Below are positions 43,305 through 52,301 of a stretch of 64,000 bases of DNA, in pieces (position 1 is the stretch's first letter; every line of letters starts with the position of its first letter). The translations under genes and the position numbers were made by a program. Origin of the DNA: Xiamenia xianingshaonis (GTDB lineage Bacteria; Actinomycetota; Coriobacteriia; Coriobacteriales; Eggerthellaceae). A model generated the notes under the pieces. It was not told where the DNA came from. It made no database searches and saw only the letters and a list, made by a program, of their open reading frames with translations. The stretch is from NCBI RefSeq assembly GCF_017945865.1, contig NZ_CP072829.1, positions 1,550,001-1,614,000 on the forward strand, written 5' to 3'.

Positions 43305-44972
43305 ATGAAAGCACTTGGCATTCGCGACATCATAGGCCCTGTCATGATCGGCCCGTCAAGCTCGCACACCGCCGGAGCGCTGCGCATTGCGCTCATGACG
43401 CGCCACATGCTGGCCACCCGCCCCGTCGAGGTCACGTTCACGCTGTACGGCAGCTTCGCGCACACCTATCGCGGGCATGGGACCGACCGTGCGCTGGTCG
43501 GCGGCATCCTGGGCTTTCCCCCTGACGACGACCGCATCCCCGACTCGTTTTCCGCCGCGCAGGAAGCGGGGCTTGCCTACGCGTTCGTGCCCGACCCCGA
43601 CACCCACACCGACCATCCCAACACCGTCGACGTCCGAGTGGTCGACTCGAACGGCGACGTGATCGAGGTGCGCGGCGAGTCCATCGGCGGCGGGGCGGCG
43701 CAGATCGTGCGGCTCAACGGCATCGACGTGCTGTTGACCGGGGAATACTGCAGCCTGGTCGTGAAACAGCGCGACGTGCGCGGCGTGTTGTCGCACATCG
43801 CCCGCTGCATGGCCGACTTCGGCGTGAACATCGCCACGGCGCGGCTGTTTCGCGAGGCCCGCGGGGAGGTGGCCTATACGGTGATGGAGTCCGACGACCG
43901 CATTCCGCCCGAGATCATTGGCGCCATCGAGGCCAATCCAAGCATCTACGACGCGCGCATCATCCAAAACGACCGATCGGAAAACACCGCGCCGCCCATG
44001 ACGCAGGAAGAAGCGCATCGGCGGGGATACGAGCCCACCGGGTTCGGCGCGGACCTTGCCGAAGAGCAGGCAGCCGACCTGTTCGAAGCCATCGACTTCA
44101 AAAGCGGCGCCGAAATGCAAGACTACTGCGAACGCAACGGCCTGGCCTTGTCCGACGCCATCTGCCGACGCGAGCGGTGCCTGCTGGCGTCGCAGGGCTT
44201 CGCCGTGGACGACACGCGCCATTACCTCGACCACGTGATAGAGGTCATGCGCGAATCGGTGCGCGAGCCCATCGAAAACCCGAAGCGGTCCATGGGCGGG
44301 CTCATCGGCGGCGAGGCCGCAAAGCTCAACGCCTACGCGAACAGCGCGAAAACGCTCGTCGGCCCGACGCTTGCCGACGCCACGACGTTTTCGATCGCCG
44401 TTTTGGAGACCAACGCCGCCATGGGGCGCATCGCCGCAGCGCCGACCGCCGGGTCGTCCGGCGTCATCCCCGGCGTGCTGCTCTCGCTGCAAAAGAACCA
44501 CGGCTTCACCGACGAAGAGCTGAACAAGGCCCTTGCCAACGCCGCTGCCATCGGCATGCTGATCACCCGCAACGCCACGGTGGCAGGCGCGGAAGGCGGC
44601 TGCCAGGCCGAGATCGGCGCCGCGAGCGCCATGGCGGCAAGCGCGGCGGTGCAGCTGATGGGCGGCACGCCGAAGCAGTGCCTCGACGCCGCCGCAACCG
44701 CCATCGCAGGGCTTTTGGGCTTGGTGTGCGACCCCATCGGCGGCCTGGTAGAGGCGCCCTGCCAGAAGCGCAACGCGACCGGTGCCGCAAACGCCCTGGT
44801 AGCGGCCCAGATAACGCTGGCCGGCAACGAAGCGCTCGTAGACTTCGACGAAACGGTCGGCGCCATGTGCGCGGTAGGCCGGGCGCTGCCGGCCGAGCTG
44901 CGCGAAACCGCGCTCGGCGGCATGGCGGCCACGCCGCGCGCCTGCGCGTTGTTCCCGCGCGCCTGCGGGTAG
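43305..44972 (+). CDS. sdaA: single-chain iron-sulfur L-serine dehydratase
   Basis: A 555-residue enzyme deaminating L-serine to pyruvate. The beta domain comes first (IIGPVMIGPSSSHTAGALRI, then an ACT-like VRLNGIDVLLTGEYCSLVVK region) and the alpha domain second (MGGLIGGEAAKLNAYANSAK, APTAGSSGVIPGVLLS, GCQAEIGAASAMAASAAVQL, with cysteines for the 4Fe-4S cluster near residues 460-510). Fused beta-alpha order is seen in many actinobacteria. The ATG at 43305 opens at the conserved MKALGIRDI; GAGG lies ten bases upstream. Confidence 0.9.
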   Translation: MKALGIRDIIGPVMIGPSSSHTAGALRIALMTRHMLATRPVEVTFTLYGSFAHTYRGHGTDRALVGGILGFPPDDDRIPDSFSAAQEAGLAYAFVPDPDTHTDHPNTVDVRVVDSNGDVIEVRGESIGGGAAQIVRLNGIDVLLTGEYCSLVVKQRDVRGVLSHIARCMADFGVNIATARLFREARGEVAYTVMESDDRIPPEIIGAIEANPSIYDARIIQNDRSENTAPPMTQEEAHRRGYEPTGFGADLAEEQAADLFEAIDFKSGAEMQDYCERNGLALSDAICRRERCLLASQGFAVDDTRHYLDHVIEVMRESVREPIENPKRSMGGLIGGEAAKLNAYANSAKTLVGPTLADATTFSIAVLETNAAMGRIAAAPTAGSSGVIPGVLLSLQKNHGFTDEELNKALANAAAIGMLITRNATVAGAEGGCQAEIGAASAMAASAAVQLMGGTPKQCLDAAATAIAGLLGLVCDPIGGLVEAPCQKRNATGAANALVAAQITLAGNEALVDFDETVGAMCAVGRALPAELRETALGGMAATPRACALFPRACG

Positions 44973-45137
44973 CGCCGGGCCTGCCGCAGGGCGCCCGGGG
45001 CCGCCCGACGGCCGCAGGCAGGCAGCGGCAGGACTTCCTGCCGTGCCGGCCGCATTGCACCGCCCGCAGGCAGCGCCGCAGGCCAGGGCCGTTTGGCAAC
45101 GTCCGGCCGACAATCCGGCCAGACGGCCCGACGACCG

Positions 45138-47564
45138 CTACCCTATCTTCACGATGGGCGCGTAGTCTTTCAGCAGCTTCTTCGTCTGGCCGCTCTTCGC
45201 AAAGCGCACGTGCAGCGTGTCGCCGTCCACTTTCGTGACTTTGCCGCGCCCGAACGTCTTGTGATCAACGACGTCGCCCACGGCAAACGTCATCTTCGCA
45301 GCCTCTTTCTTGCCAGCGTCAGGACGCGCGTAGGACCCCGCCACGCGGCCCTGGCGCGCGTCAAAACGCCCCGCCGACCCCGATGCGCTTGACCGCCCGA
45401 ACACCCGGCCGCCGCCGGCCTCGGTGCCGCTGCCGGAAATGCCCTTGCGGCTGCCCCGCTTTTCCCAGCCCGTCCCTGAAAAGCCCGACGAGCCCAGCCC
45501 GGTGGTTTCACGCACCTCGGCAGGAATCTCGTTGATGAAGCGCGACATGGGATTCGACGAGGTCTGCCCGAACAGCTGCCGGGCATAGGCGCACGTCAAG
45601 TACAGCTTTTTGCGAGCGCGTGTAATGGCAACGTAGGCCAGCCGCCGCTCTTCTTCCATGCCGGCCGCTTCGGACGAGCTGTTCATGTGCGGAAAAATAG
45701 TTTCTTCCATGCCGGCCACGAACACACAGTCGAACTCAAGGCCCTTCGACGAGTGAACCGTCATGAGCGTGACCGCGCGTCCGTCTTCGGCCATCGTGTC
45801 CAAGTCCGTGCGCAGACGCACCCACTCGATGAGGTCAGCCAGCGAATCGCCGCGCAAAACGCGCGCCACTTCCCCGCCGCCGTCCGCAACGACGCCCGTG
45901 CCCGCCGCGCCGAAGGCAGGCGCCTCGTCGCCCGCGGCGCCCGCCGGCGAGCCGGCCTCGTCCAAGCCCTGCGTCGGCGCCGCATAGTAGGCATCCTCCA
46001 CATCGTGCGCGTCGGAAAACTCGTCGACAACGCCGAGGAATTCTTGAATGTTCTCGATGCGACCCTGCGCCTCGTCGGTGCCTTCGGCCCGCAGCGCCGC
46101 GACAAGGCCCGCGTCGTCGATGATGCGCTCGACCACTTTGCGCAGGTCGCCCCCGTACGAACGGGCGTTTTTGAACAGCTGCACAAATTCCGCAACGGCC
46201 TTGCGCGTGGCCGGGCGAATGTCGGGGTCGACGATGGCAAGCTCGCACGCGTCGAGAAACGGCATGCCCAGCTCAGCGCCGAACTGTTCGATGCGCTCGA
46301 CGGTGGTCTTGCCCACGCCGCGCTTGGGCACGTTGATGACGCGCTTGGCCGCCATGTCGTCGGCCGGATTGACCACGAGCGTGAGATACGCCATGACGTC
46401 GCGGATTTCCGCGCGGTCGAAAAAGCGCGTGCCGCCGACGATGCGATACGGCACGCCCGCCCGCAGCAGCATGTCTTCAAGCATGCGGCTTTGGGCGTTG
46501 GTGCGGTAAAACACGGCGATCTGGTTGTAGCTGAAGCCCGCCGCCTTCTGCTTTTCGATCTCGCCGGCGATCCAGCGGCCCTCGTCGCGTTCGTCGCTGG
46601 CGAGGTACACCTGGATCTTGTCGCCGTCTTCAGCGCTGGTGAACAGGCGTTTTGCCTTGCGATGCTGGTTGTTGGCGATGACGGCGTTCGCCGCCGCCAA
46701 CACGTTGCCGACGCTGCGGTAGTTCTGTTCGAGCTTCACCACATGGGCCGTCGGATAGTCCTGCTCGAACTCGAGGATGTTGCGGATGTCCGCCCCGCGC
46801 CAGCTGTAAATGGACTGGTCGTCGTCGCCCACGACCATGATGTTTTGATGCTTGGCCGCAAGCATCTGCGTGATGGCGTACTGCGCGTGATTCGTGTCTT
46901 GGTATTCGTCGACGAGGATGTAGCGGAAGCGGTCCTGGTAGGCCGAAAGCACGTCGGGGTGATGCTTGAGCAGCAGATACGCATAGAGCAGCAGGTCGTC
47001 GAAATCGAAGGCGTTGGCCGCCTTCAGGCGCTGCTGGTAGCGCTCGTACACCCTCGCGGCGACCTTGCCGAGTGGATCGATGGCGTCTTTGGCGAACTCC
47101 GCCGGCACGATAAGCTCGTTTTTCGCGGCAGAGATGCGGTTCATGAGCGCATTTGCCGAAAAGATCTTCGGGTTGACGTCAAGCTCGGCCATGACCTCTT
47201 TGTACAGGCGCTTCTGGTCGTCAGTGTCGTAGATGGTGAAGTTTTTCGTGAACCCGAGGCGCTCGGCGTCGGCGCGCAGCATGCGCACGCACATGGCATG
47301 AAACGTCGCCACCCACATGCCGCGGGTGCGCGGGCCCACAAGCCCTTGCAACCGCTCGCGCATCTCGGCAGCCGCCTTGTTCGTGAACGTGATGGCGAGG
47401 ATCTCCCACGGCGCGACGCCATGGTTTTCAAGCAAGTTCGCAATGCGGTACGTGAGCACCCTCGTCTTGCCGGACCCGGCGCCCGCCAGCACGAGCAGCG
47501 GTCCTTCCGTCGTCAAGACGGCTTCGCGTTGCGGGTCGTTCAAAGTGTCAACGTCGATGGGCAT
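45138..47564 (-). CDS. pcrA: ATP-dependent DNA helicase PcrA/UvrD
   Basis: An 808-residue SF1 helicase. It begins MPIDVDTLNDPQREAVLTTE, with Walker A AGAGSGKTR, motif Ia TFTNKAAAEM, Walker B VDEYQDTN, motif III GDDDQSIYSWRGAD and motif VI VAITRARKKLYL. The C-terminal Tudor-like domain that contacts RNA polymerase is present (VGDVVDHKTFGRGKVTKV). It acts in DNA repair and replication restart. Confidence 0.95.
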   Translation of the reverse strand: MPIDVDTLNDPQREAVLTTEGPLLVLAGAGSGKTRVLTYRIANLLENHGVAPWEILAITFTNKAAAEMRERLQGLVGPRTRGMWVATFHAMCVRMLRADAERLGFTKNFTIYDTDDQKRLYKEVMAELDVNPKIFSANALMNRISAAKNELIVPAEFAKDAIDPLGKVAARVYERYQQRLKAANAFDFDDLLLYAYLLLKHHPDVLSAYQDRFRYILVDEYQDTNHAQYAITQMLAAKHQNIMVVGDDDQSIYSWRGADIRNILEFEQDYPTAHVVKLEQNYRSVGNVLAAANAVIANNQHRKAKRLFTSAEDGDKIQVYLASDERDEGRWIAGEIEKQKAAGFSYNQIAVFYRTNAQSRMLEDMLLRAGVPYRIVGGTRFFDRAEIRDVMAYLTLVVNPADDMAAKRVINVPKRGVGKTTVERIEQFGAELGMPFLDACELAIVDPDIRPATRKAVAEFVQLFKNARSYGGDLRKVVERIIDDAGLVAALRAEGTDEAQGRIENIQEFLGVVDEFSDAHDVEDAYYAAPTQGLDEAGSPAGAAGDEAPAFGAAGTGVVADGGGEVARVLRGDSLADLIEWVRLRTDLDTMAEDGRAVTLMTVHSSKGLEFDCVFVAGMEETIFPHMNSSSEAAGMEEERRLAYVAITRARKKLYLTCAYARQLFGQTSSNPMSRFINEIPAEVRETTGLGSSGFSGTGWEKRGSRKGISGSGTEAGGGRVFGRSSASGSAGRFDARQGRVAGSYARPDAGKKEAAKMTFAVGDVVDHKTFGRGKVTKVDGDTLHVRFAKSGQTKKLLKDYAPIVKIG

Positions 47565-47634
47565 GGCTGCAGTTCCTTATCTTCGAGCAGGGGTTTTCAT
47601 GCGATGAACGTCTGTTTCAAATTTTTCAAAATAC

Positions 47635-47663
47635 AGTCTAGCATAGTTCGCACGTTTGTTCTA
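47635..47663 (-). promoter_or_regulatory. promoter candidate of pcrA
   Basis: Minus-strand -35 TAGAAC (47658-47663), a 17-base spacer and -10 TAGACT (47635-47640). The region is AT-rich compared with its surroundings. The leader would be about 65 bases. Confidence 0.38.
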
Positions 47664-47692
47664 TACTTTCGCCATCGAATTTTCGAAGGACG

Positions 47693-47721
47693 AAAAGAGG
47701 CGCCCCGGTTGTCGGGGCGCC
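47693..47721 (-). terminator. terminator of the DAHP synthase unit
   Basis: An 8-bp palindromic stem (GGCGCCCC / GGGGCGCC) with a 7-base loop and then TCTTTTC on the minus strand, 45 bases past the stop at 47766. Confidence 0.82.
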
Positions 47722-47765
47722 CGCCAAAACGAAGGATGGCATCATGATTCAGACACGCACAAACG

Positions 47766-48566
47766 CTACACCACTTCTTTGCCAAGCACCGCCGCTATCT
47801 CGCGCAGCTCCTCGACCAGCACGCGGAACTGGGCCGGCGTCAGCTGCTGGGGACCGTCTGACAAGGCCGCGGGCGGATTGGGATGCACCTCGATCATCAG
47901 CGAGTCGGCGCCTGCCGCAACGGCGGCCTTCGCCAGGCTGGGAACCAAGTCGCGCTGGCCCGCCGGATGGGACACGTCCACGCACACGGGGTACACGGAC
48001 AGCTTGTGAATGACCGGCACTGCCGCAATGTCGAGCGTGAAGCGCGTTGCTTTTTCGAACGTGCGTATGCCGCGTTCGCACAACACGATGTTCTCGTTGC
48101 CACAGTCGTTGAGATAGTCGCACGCAGCCAGCCATTCGTCGATGAGTCCGGCGAAGCCGCGCTTGTAGAGCACCATCTTGTGCGATTCGGCAGTGACTTG
48201 GCCGATCTTCTTCAGCAAGCTGAAGTTCTGGAAGTTGCGTGCGCCGACCTGCAGGCCGTCCACGTAGGAATGCACCAGCTCGCAGTGCGCAGAGTCCATG
48301 ACTTCCGTCAGCGTGAGCAGGCCCAAGCGCTCGCCGGTGCTCTTCATGATCTTCAACGCGTCTTCGCCGAGGCCCTGGAACGAATGAGGATTCGTGCGAG
48401 GCTTGAAGGCGCCGCCGCGGATCCAGCGCAGGCCAAGGTCGGAAACGCACTCGGCCACTTCGTCGAACTGCTCCTGCGACTCCACCGAGCAGGGACCGGC
48501 GTAGATGGTGATGGTGTTGCCCAATTGGCCGAGATCAGGGATGGGGGCAAGTTTCGCTTCGCTCAT
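47766..48566 (-). CDS. aroF: 3-deoxy-7-phosphoheptulonate synthase, type I beta
   Basis: A 266-residue enzyme joining PEP and erythrose-4-phosphate, first step of the shikimate pathway. The motifs AGPCSVES, RGGAFKPRTNPHSFQGLG, YKRGFAG (type I beta, like the B. subtilis catalytic domain) and DVSHPAGQRDLV are present. It overlaps the chorismate mutase gene by four bases (ATGA). In Bacillus the two are fused; here they are translationally coupled. Confidence 0.93.
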   Translation of the reverse strand: MSEAKLAPIPDLGQLGNTITIYAGPCSVESQEQFDEVAECVSDLGLRWIRGGAFKPRTNPHSFQGLGEDALKIMKSTGERLGLLTLTEVMDSAHCELVHSYVDGLQVGARNFQNFSLLKKIGQVTAESHKMVLYKRGFAGLIDEWLAACDYLNDCGNENIVLCERGIRTFEKATRFTLDIAAVPVIHKLSVYPVCVDVSHPAGQRDLVPSLAKAAVAAGADSLMIEVHPNPPAALSDGPQQLTPAQFRVLVEELREIAAVLGKEVV

Positions 48567-48844
48567 ACCGACGGGGTCTCCTTCATCACTCGGAGAATGG
48601 TGCTGTAGATGGCACGCAGGTTCTCGTTGTACAGAGGGCCTTCGTTGTAGCTCGCGACCTTCGCAAAGATTTCCTCTTCGCGTTTTGCGTCGTAGAGCCC
48701 CATGTGGGCGCTTGGTTTGAGACCGCGAATGACGAGCGAATGACCGGCACGCTTGTTCAGAAGCGCGACGATCTGCTTGTCGATCTCATCGATCTTCGCA
48801 CGATGTTCTTCGATCTCCGCAAGGGAGGCGTTCTCTTCAGACAT
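48563..48844 (-). CDS. chorismate mutase, AroQ class
   Basis: A 93-residue all-helical protein: IEEHRAKIDEIDKQIVALLN is the conserved first helix, followed by KREEEIFAKVASYN and a C-terminal ILRVMKE helix. It converts chorismate to prephenate and, coupled to the type I beta DAHP synthase, may lend it feedback control by prephenate or aromatic amino acids. Confidence 0.88.
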   Translation of the reverse strand: MSEENASLAEIEEHRAKIDEIDKQIVALLNKRAGHSLVIRGLKPSAHMGLYDAKREEEIFAKVASYNEGPLYNENLRAIYSTILRVMKETPSV

Positions 48845-49168
48845 CGCTTGTCCTTCCGTGTTTCAAAGGCTTTAACGAGAATCGACCCGCGGACTCGCAC
48901 TGCACCGTCGCTTGCCCAAAGCAAGACAGTCGGCAGCACGGCCATGCGGCACATGTCCGGAGGGGCCACTCGTGTGTGCCTATGATAGCAAAGGCGCCCA
49001 AACAAGCAGGCGCCTGAGATGAACGTTTGAAAGTTTTCCACGGCAAGGGGGAATGCTGCGCACAGAAAACCCGCATCTTGACAACCGAACAACGAACAAA
49101 CATCCAGCCGTTCGAGGCAGAACAGGCGATCCGCCGTGTGCAACGGCCCTTTGTCCGCGCAGGTCAGA
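48845..49168 (-). promoter_or_regulatory. leader region of the chorismate mutase-DAHP synthase unit
   Basis: About 320 bases without a gene. On the minus strand an AGGCGCC...GGCGCCT hairpin (48992-49015) is followed by TTTGC and then a -10 TATCAT (48982-48987), giving a leader of about 130 bases. The hairpin may end HIT-gene transcripts. Small stem-loops occur further down, but no T-box core or aromatic-rich leader peptide was found. Confidence 0.4.
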
Positions 49169-49549
49169 CTATTCGCCCTCTCCTTCGCCGTCTTGAGCGC
49201 GGAAGGATTCCTCGAACGTGAAGCGGCCCATCTTTATGCCACCGAGCACGTGCAGGTGCAGGTGCGCAACCGTCGCGGCCGAATCAGGACCGGTGTTGAC
49301 GACCGTGCGGTATCCGCTTTCGGCGACGCCCTTCGCGGCGGCCACCTGCGGCACGACGGACAGCAAGTGTCCCAACACGTCGGCAGGCACCCCGTCGGCC
49401 AAGTTGTCATAGTGCTGCTTCGGCACGATGAGCGTGTGGACAGGCGCCTCCGGCTCGATGTCGTCAAAAGCGTAGCACACGTCGTCTTCGTACACCTTCG
49501 CCGAGGGGATTTCGCCAGAAACGAGCTTGCAGAACAAACAGTCGGTCAT
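49169..49549 (-). CDS. HIT family (HinT-like) nucleotide hydrolase
   Basis: A 126-residue protein: N-terminal MTDCLFCKLVSGEIPSAKVY with a CxxC zinc pair half, VHTLIVPKQHYDNL, and the histidine triad AHLHLHVLGG near residue 105. HinT enzymes hydrolyse purine phosphoramidates such as aminoacyl-AMP. The ATG at 49549 follows AAAGG. Confidence 0.92.
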   Translation of the reverse strand: MTDCLFCKLVSGEIPSAKVYEDDVCYAFDDIEPEAPVHTLIVPKQHYDNLADGVPADVLGHLLSVVPQVAAAKGVAESGYRTVVNTGPDSAATVAHLHLHVLGGIKMGRFTFEESFRAQDGEGEGE

Positions 49550-49773
49550 GATGCATACCTTTCGCGTCAAGGAATTCGGATGCTCGCCATTATAGTCGAA
49601 GTCTGCCCGCTCCGCGGCCGCACGGTCCGCATCGCCGGCGCAGCCCGAGTTACGACTGAATGAACGATCGAAGGCAAACGGCGGCCAGGCAAACGGCTCG
49701 CCTATACTTACAACAGCACTGCCACTATACCAATGAGGGACGTGCGCGAAGCCGTCCCAGTAAGGAGCAAGCC

Positions 49774-50529
49774 ATGGGCATTCTTGAAGGCAAGACCGCC
49801 ATCGTCACGGGAGGAACGCGCGGCATCGGTTACGCGATCGTGGAAACGTTCGTCGAACAGGGCGCCAACGTGGCGTTGTGCGGGTCGCGCACAGAAACCG
49901 CCGATGCGGCTCTTGCGAAGCTGGTCGAATCGGGCGTCGACGCCGAAAACGTCATGGCCATCGCGCCAGACCTGACAAGTCCCGAATCGCTCGCAGCAAG
50001 TTTCGCGCAGGTCGTCGAACGATTCGGACGTCTCGACATCCTGGTGAACAACGCCGGCATCAGCTCGCGCACGCCGCTGGCCGACTACAGCGCCGAAGAA
50101 TTCCAGTCGGTGATGAACCTCAATTTGAACGGCACGTTCCTCGCCAGCCAGGCTGCCGTGAAGATCTTCCGCGAGCAGGGCGACGGCGGATGCATCCTCA
50201 ACACAAGCTCCATGGTGTCGAAGTACGCCCAGTCTTCCGGTTGCGCCTACCCCGTCTCCAAGTTCGCCGTGAACGGCCTGACCCTGGCGCTGGCCCGCGA
50301 ACTGGCACCCGAGAACATCCGCGTGAACGCCGTGGCGCCGGGTATCACCCGCACCGACATGGTCGACGCGCTGCCCGAGGAAATGATCAAGCCGCTCATC
50401 GCCAGCATCCCGCTTGGACGCATGGGAGAGCCGCAGGACATCGCAAACGCGTTTTTGTTCCTCGCCTCCGATATGGCCAGCTACGTTTCCGGCCAGGTGT
50501 TGGGCGTCGACGGCCTCGCCCGATCCTAG
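49774..50529 (+). CDS. short-chain dehydrogenase/reductase, FabG- or BaiA-like
   Basis: A 251-residue Rossmann enzyme: TGGTRGIG cofactor loop (residues 13-20), GSRT after the second strand (suggesting NADPH), NNAG, catalytic Ser in NTSSMVS and YPVSK. Blocks such as APDLTS, GRLDILVNNAGISS and FLFLASDMASYVSG resemble both 3-oxoacyl-ACP reductases and the BaiA-type 3alpha-hydroxysteroid dehydrogenases of gut anaerobes. No fatty-acid synthesis genes are near. TAAGGAG precedes the ATG at 49774. Substrate cannot be fixed from sequence alone. Confidence 0.85.
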   Translation: MGILEGKTAIVTGGTRGIGYAIVETFVEQGANVALCGSRTETADAALAKLVESGVDAENVMAIAPDLTSPESLAASFAQVVERFGRLDILVNNAGISSRTPLADYSAEEFQSVMNLNLNGTFLASQAAVKIFREQGDGGCILNTSSMVSKYAQSSGCAYPVSKFAVNGLTLALARELAPENIRVNAVAPGITRTDMVDALPEEMIKPLIASIPLGRMGEPQDIANAFLFLASDMASYVSGQVLGVDGLARS

Positions 50530-50579
50530 GGAAACACTGGTCAAGGCCGTCTTGCCTGGGCTTCATCGCCTTTGAATTC

Positions 50580-50607
50580 GAGAAGGGGCATGACCGCGCC
50601 CCTTCTC
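50580..50607. terminator. bidirectional hairpin between convergent SDR and aroE genes
   Basis: A perfect 10-bp stem (GAGAAGGGGC / GCCCCTTCTC) with an 8-base loop, two bases past the aroE stop and 50 past the SDR stop. No clear T tract on either side. Confidence 0.6.
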
Positions 50608-50608
50608 G

Positions 50609-51538
50609 CTACAGATTGAAATCGGCGGCACGGGCCATGATCTCAAAAATCTCGTTGCGGCCGAAGGGCACGTCCACGCCGGCGATCTCGCACACGATCA
50701 CCAGCGTCTCCACCGCCTGGGCCACAAGCATGCCGGCGCCGTCGCAAGCCCGACATCCGGCCGCCGTCGCCTCGCGAACAAGCGCAGTCTCGCCATGGCC
50801 GTACACGCAGTCGAACACCATCTGCCCTGGGCGCAGCAGCGACGTGTCGAAAGGCGCCCCGTCGCCCTCCCTCATGCCCAGCGGCGTCGCATTCACGATG
50901 AGATCGGCCGAAGCCAGGGCGTTTTTCGAAGTCAGATACGTGCCGTATTTGAACGTGGTGCGCTCGAAGGCCTCAACGAAGCTGCGATGATTCTCCTGCA
51001 GCGCCGGAAAGTCCATCGTCGCCTGCGCAAGCGCCGCATAACGGTCGTGATACGCTTCCAGCACGCGATGGGTGCGCTCCTTGTCCCGGCCGAGCAGCAT
51101 GACTGCGCTCGCCCCGGCAACGGCGCTCGCATGCAGGATGGACAGCGCCGTCGGACCTGTTCCGCACACCGCAACGCGCTTGCCCGCAAACGAGAAGCCC
51201 ATGCGCTCAAGGTTCGTCACGCATCCCTGCCCGTCGGTGTTGTAGGCGATAAGCGCATCGCCCTTGGAAACGAGCACGTTGGCCCCTTGTGCCAACTGCG
51301 CCGAAGCCGCTTTGCCCGTGGCCGCTCGAAACGCGTTCGGCTTGTACGGCGTAGTGATGTTGAGCGCCAAATAGTCGCGAGCAGCCAGAAACTCGTCGGC
51401 TTCCTCCGAAGTCGGCACGTCGGCGAACCCGTATTCCCAGGGCAGGCCCAAGCGCTCGTACATAGCGTTGTACATGACCGGCGATTTTGAATGGGCCACC
51501 GGATGCCCCAAAATAAACAGCTTTTCGGTTGCGGACAA
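50609..51538 (-). CDS. aroE: shikimate dehydrogenase, TTG start
   Basis: A 309-residue enzyme reducing 3-dehydroshikimate. It has the substrate-site LGHPVAHSKSPVMYN, catalytic K in NITTPYKPNAF, N and D in NTDGQGC, and the NADP loop GTGPTALS. It is longer than the usual 270-290 owing to an insert near residue 170-200. The TTG start at 51538 opens the conserved first strand and follows AAAAGGAG. Confidence 0.88.
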   Translation of the reverse strand: MSATEKLFILGHPVAHSKSPVMYNAMYERLGLPWEYGFADVPTSEEADEFLAARDYLALNITTPYKPNAFRAATGKAASAQLAQGANVLVSKGDALIAYNTDGQGCVTNLERMGFSFAGKRVAVCGTGPTALSILHASAVAGASAVMLLGRDKERTHRVLEAYHDRYAALAQATMDFPALQENHRSFVEAFERTTFKYGTYLTSKNALASADLIVNATPLGMREGDGAPFDTSLLRPGQMVFDCVYGHGETALVREATAAGCRACDGAGMLVAQAVETLVIVCEIAGVDVPFGRNEIFEIMARAADFNL

Positions 51539-51728
51539 CGGTCGTCTCCTTTTGCCTCGAAAGTTCTCCTGCCTGCGCGATCATGCTCCCACGCAGAAGT
51601 ACGCAGCACCACGCCAAGCCGACGACGAACGCCCCGAAAGCGGACGCCGCCCCCGCAGCGCTATTCGCCTCGCACGATCAGCCGCATTGCGCAGCGAAGC
51701 GCTTTTGCGGCGCCCATCAGCCCGTCGG

Positions 51729-52289
51729 TCAGCCGCACGAGTCGGGCGACTCTTCTGGGCGCATTTGCGCCGGTGCAGGTGCAGGCGCCGGCGCCCCCTC
51801 CGGCCGGCGATCGCCCATGATGAGGCGCTCCACGTGCCGCAGCATCAGCGTATGGGGCAGATCCTGCTCGACAAGCGGCGCCAGCATGTAGGCCTCCATG
51901 CCGCACGTGTGCGCGCCTAGCACGTCGGTGATCAGCTGGTCGCCCACCACGACGGTGCTTTTGCGCGAAGCGTCGATCTTTTTGAGCGCCCGCACAAAAG
52001 CGAACGGCAGCGGCTTGACCGCCTTGGCCACGATGGGAAGCTCCAGCCGATCGGCCAGCTGATAGACGCTTTCGTGCCAGTTGTTGGACACGAGGCAAAA
52101 CGCGATGCCAGCGTCGCGCGCACTGCCAAGCCACACTCCCACGTCACGGGGCACTTCATGGGTGTCGCGCGTCAAAATGGTATTGTCGACGTCAAGCAGG
52201 ACGGAGCGAAAGCCCTTCGCCAGCAAGTCTCGGCCGATGTCAATGCGGGAAATGCGTGAAAAATACCTGTCCGGCTCGAAAAATCCCAT
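51729..52289 (-). CDS. YqeG family HAD phosphatase
   Basis: A 186-residue HAD protein: motif I LLDVDNTIL, motif II LVSNNW, lysine in AVKPLPF, and motif IV GDQLITDVLGA. It ends in a Pro/Ala tail. YqeG proteins are single-domain phosphatases, often beside aroE, as here; the substrate is not firmly known. It lies 12 bases from the mltG stop. Confidence 0.88.
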   Translation of the reverse strand: MGFFEPDRYFSRISRIDIGRDLLAKGFRSVLLDVDNTILTRDTHEVPRDVGVWLGSARDAGIAFCLVSNNWHESVYQLADRLELPIVAKAVKPLPFAFVRALKKIDASRKSTVVVGDQLITDVLGAHTCGMEAYMLAPLVEQDLPHTLMLRHVERLIMGDRRPEGAPAPAPAPAQMRPEESPDSCG

Positions 52290-52301
52290 AGACGTTCCGG
52301 C

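Noticed and set aside
44973-45137. Gene or RNA in the GC-rich gap between the serine dehydratase and pcrA genes
   Set aside because: Only small hairpins (for example CGGCAGGA / TCCTGCCG) were seen; no promoter, ribosome site or conserved motif.
48845-49168. T-box or aromatic amino-acid attenuator before chorismate mutase
   Set aside because: A GGTGCAGTGCGAGTCCGCGG stretch recalls a T-box core, but the conserved AGGGTGG and specifier loop could not be found, and there is no Trp/Tyr/Phe-rich leader peptide.
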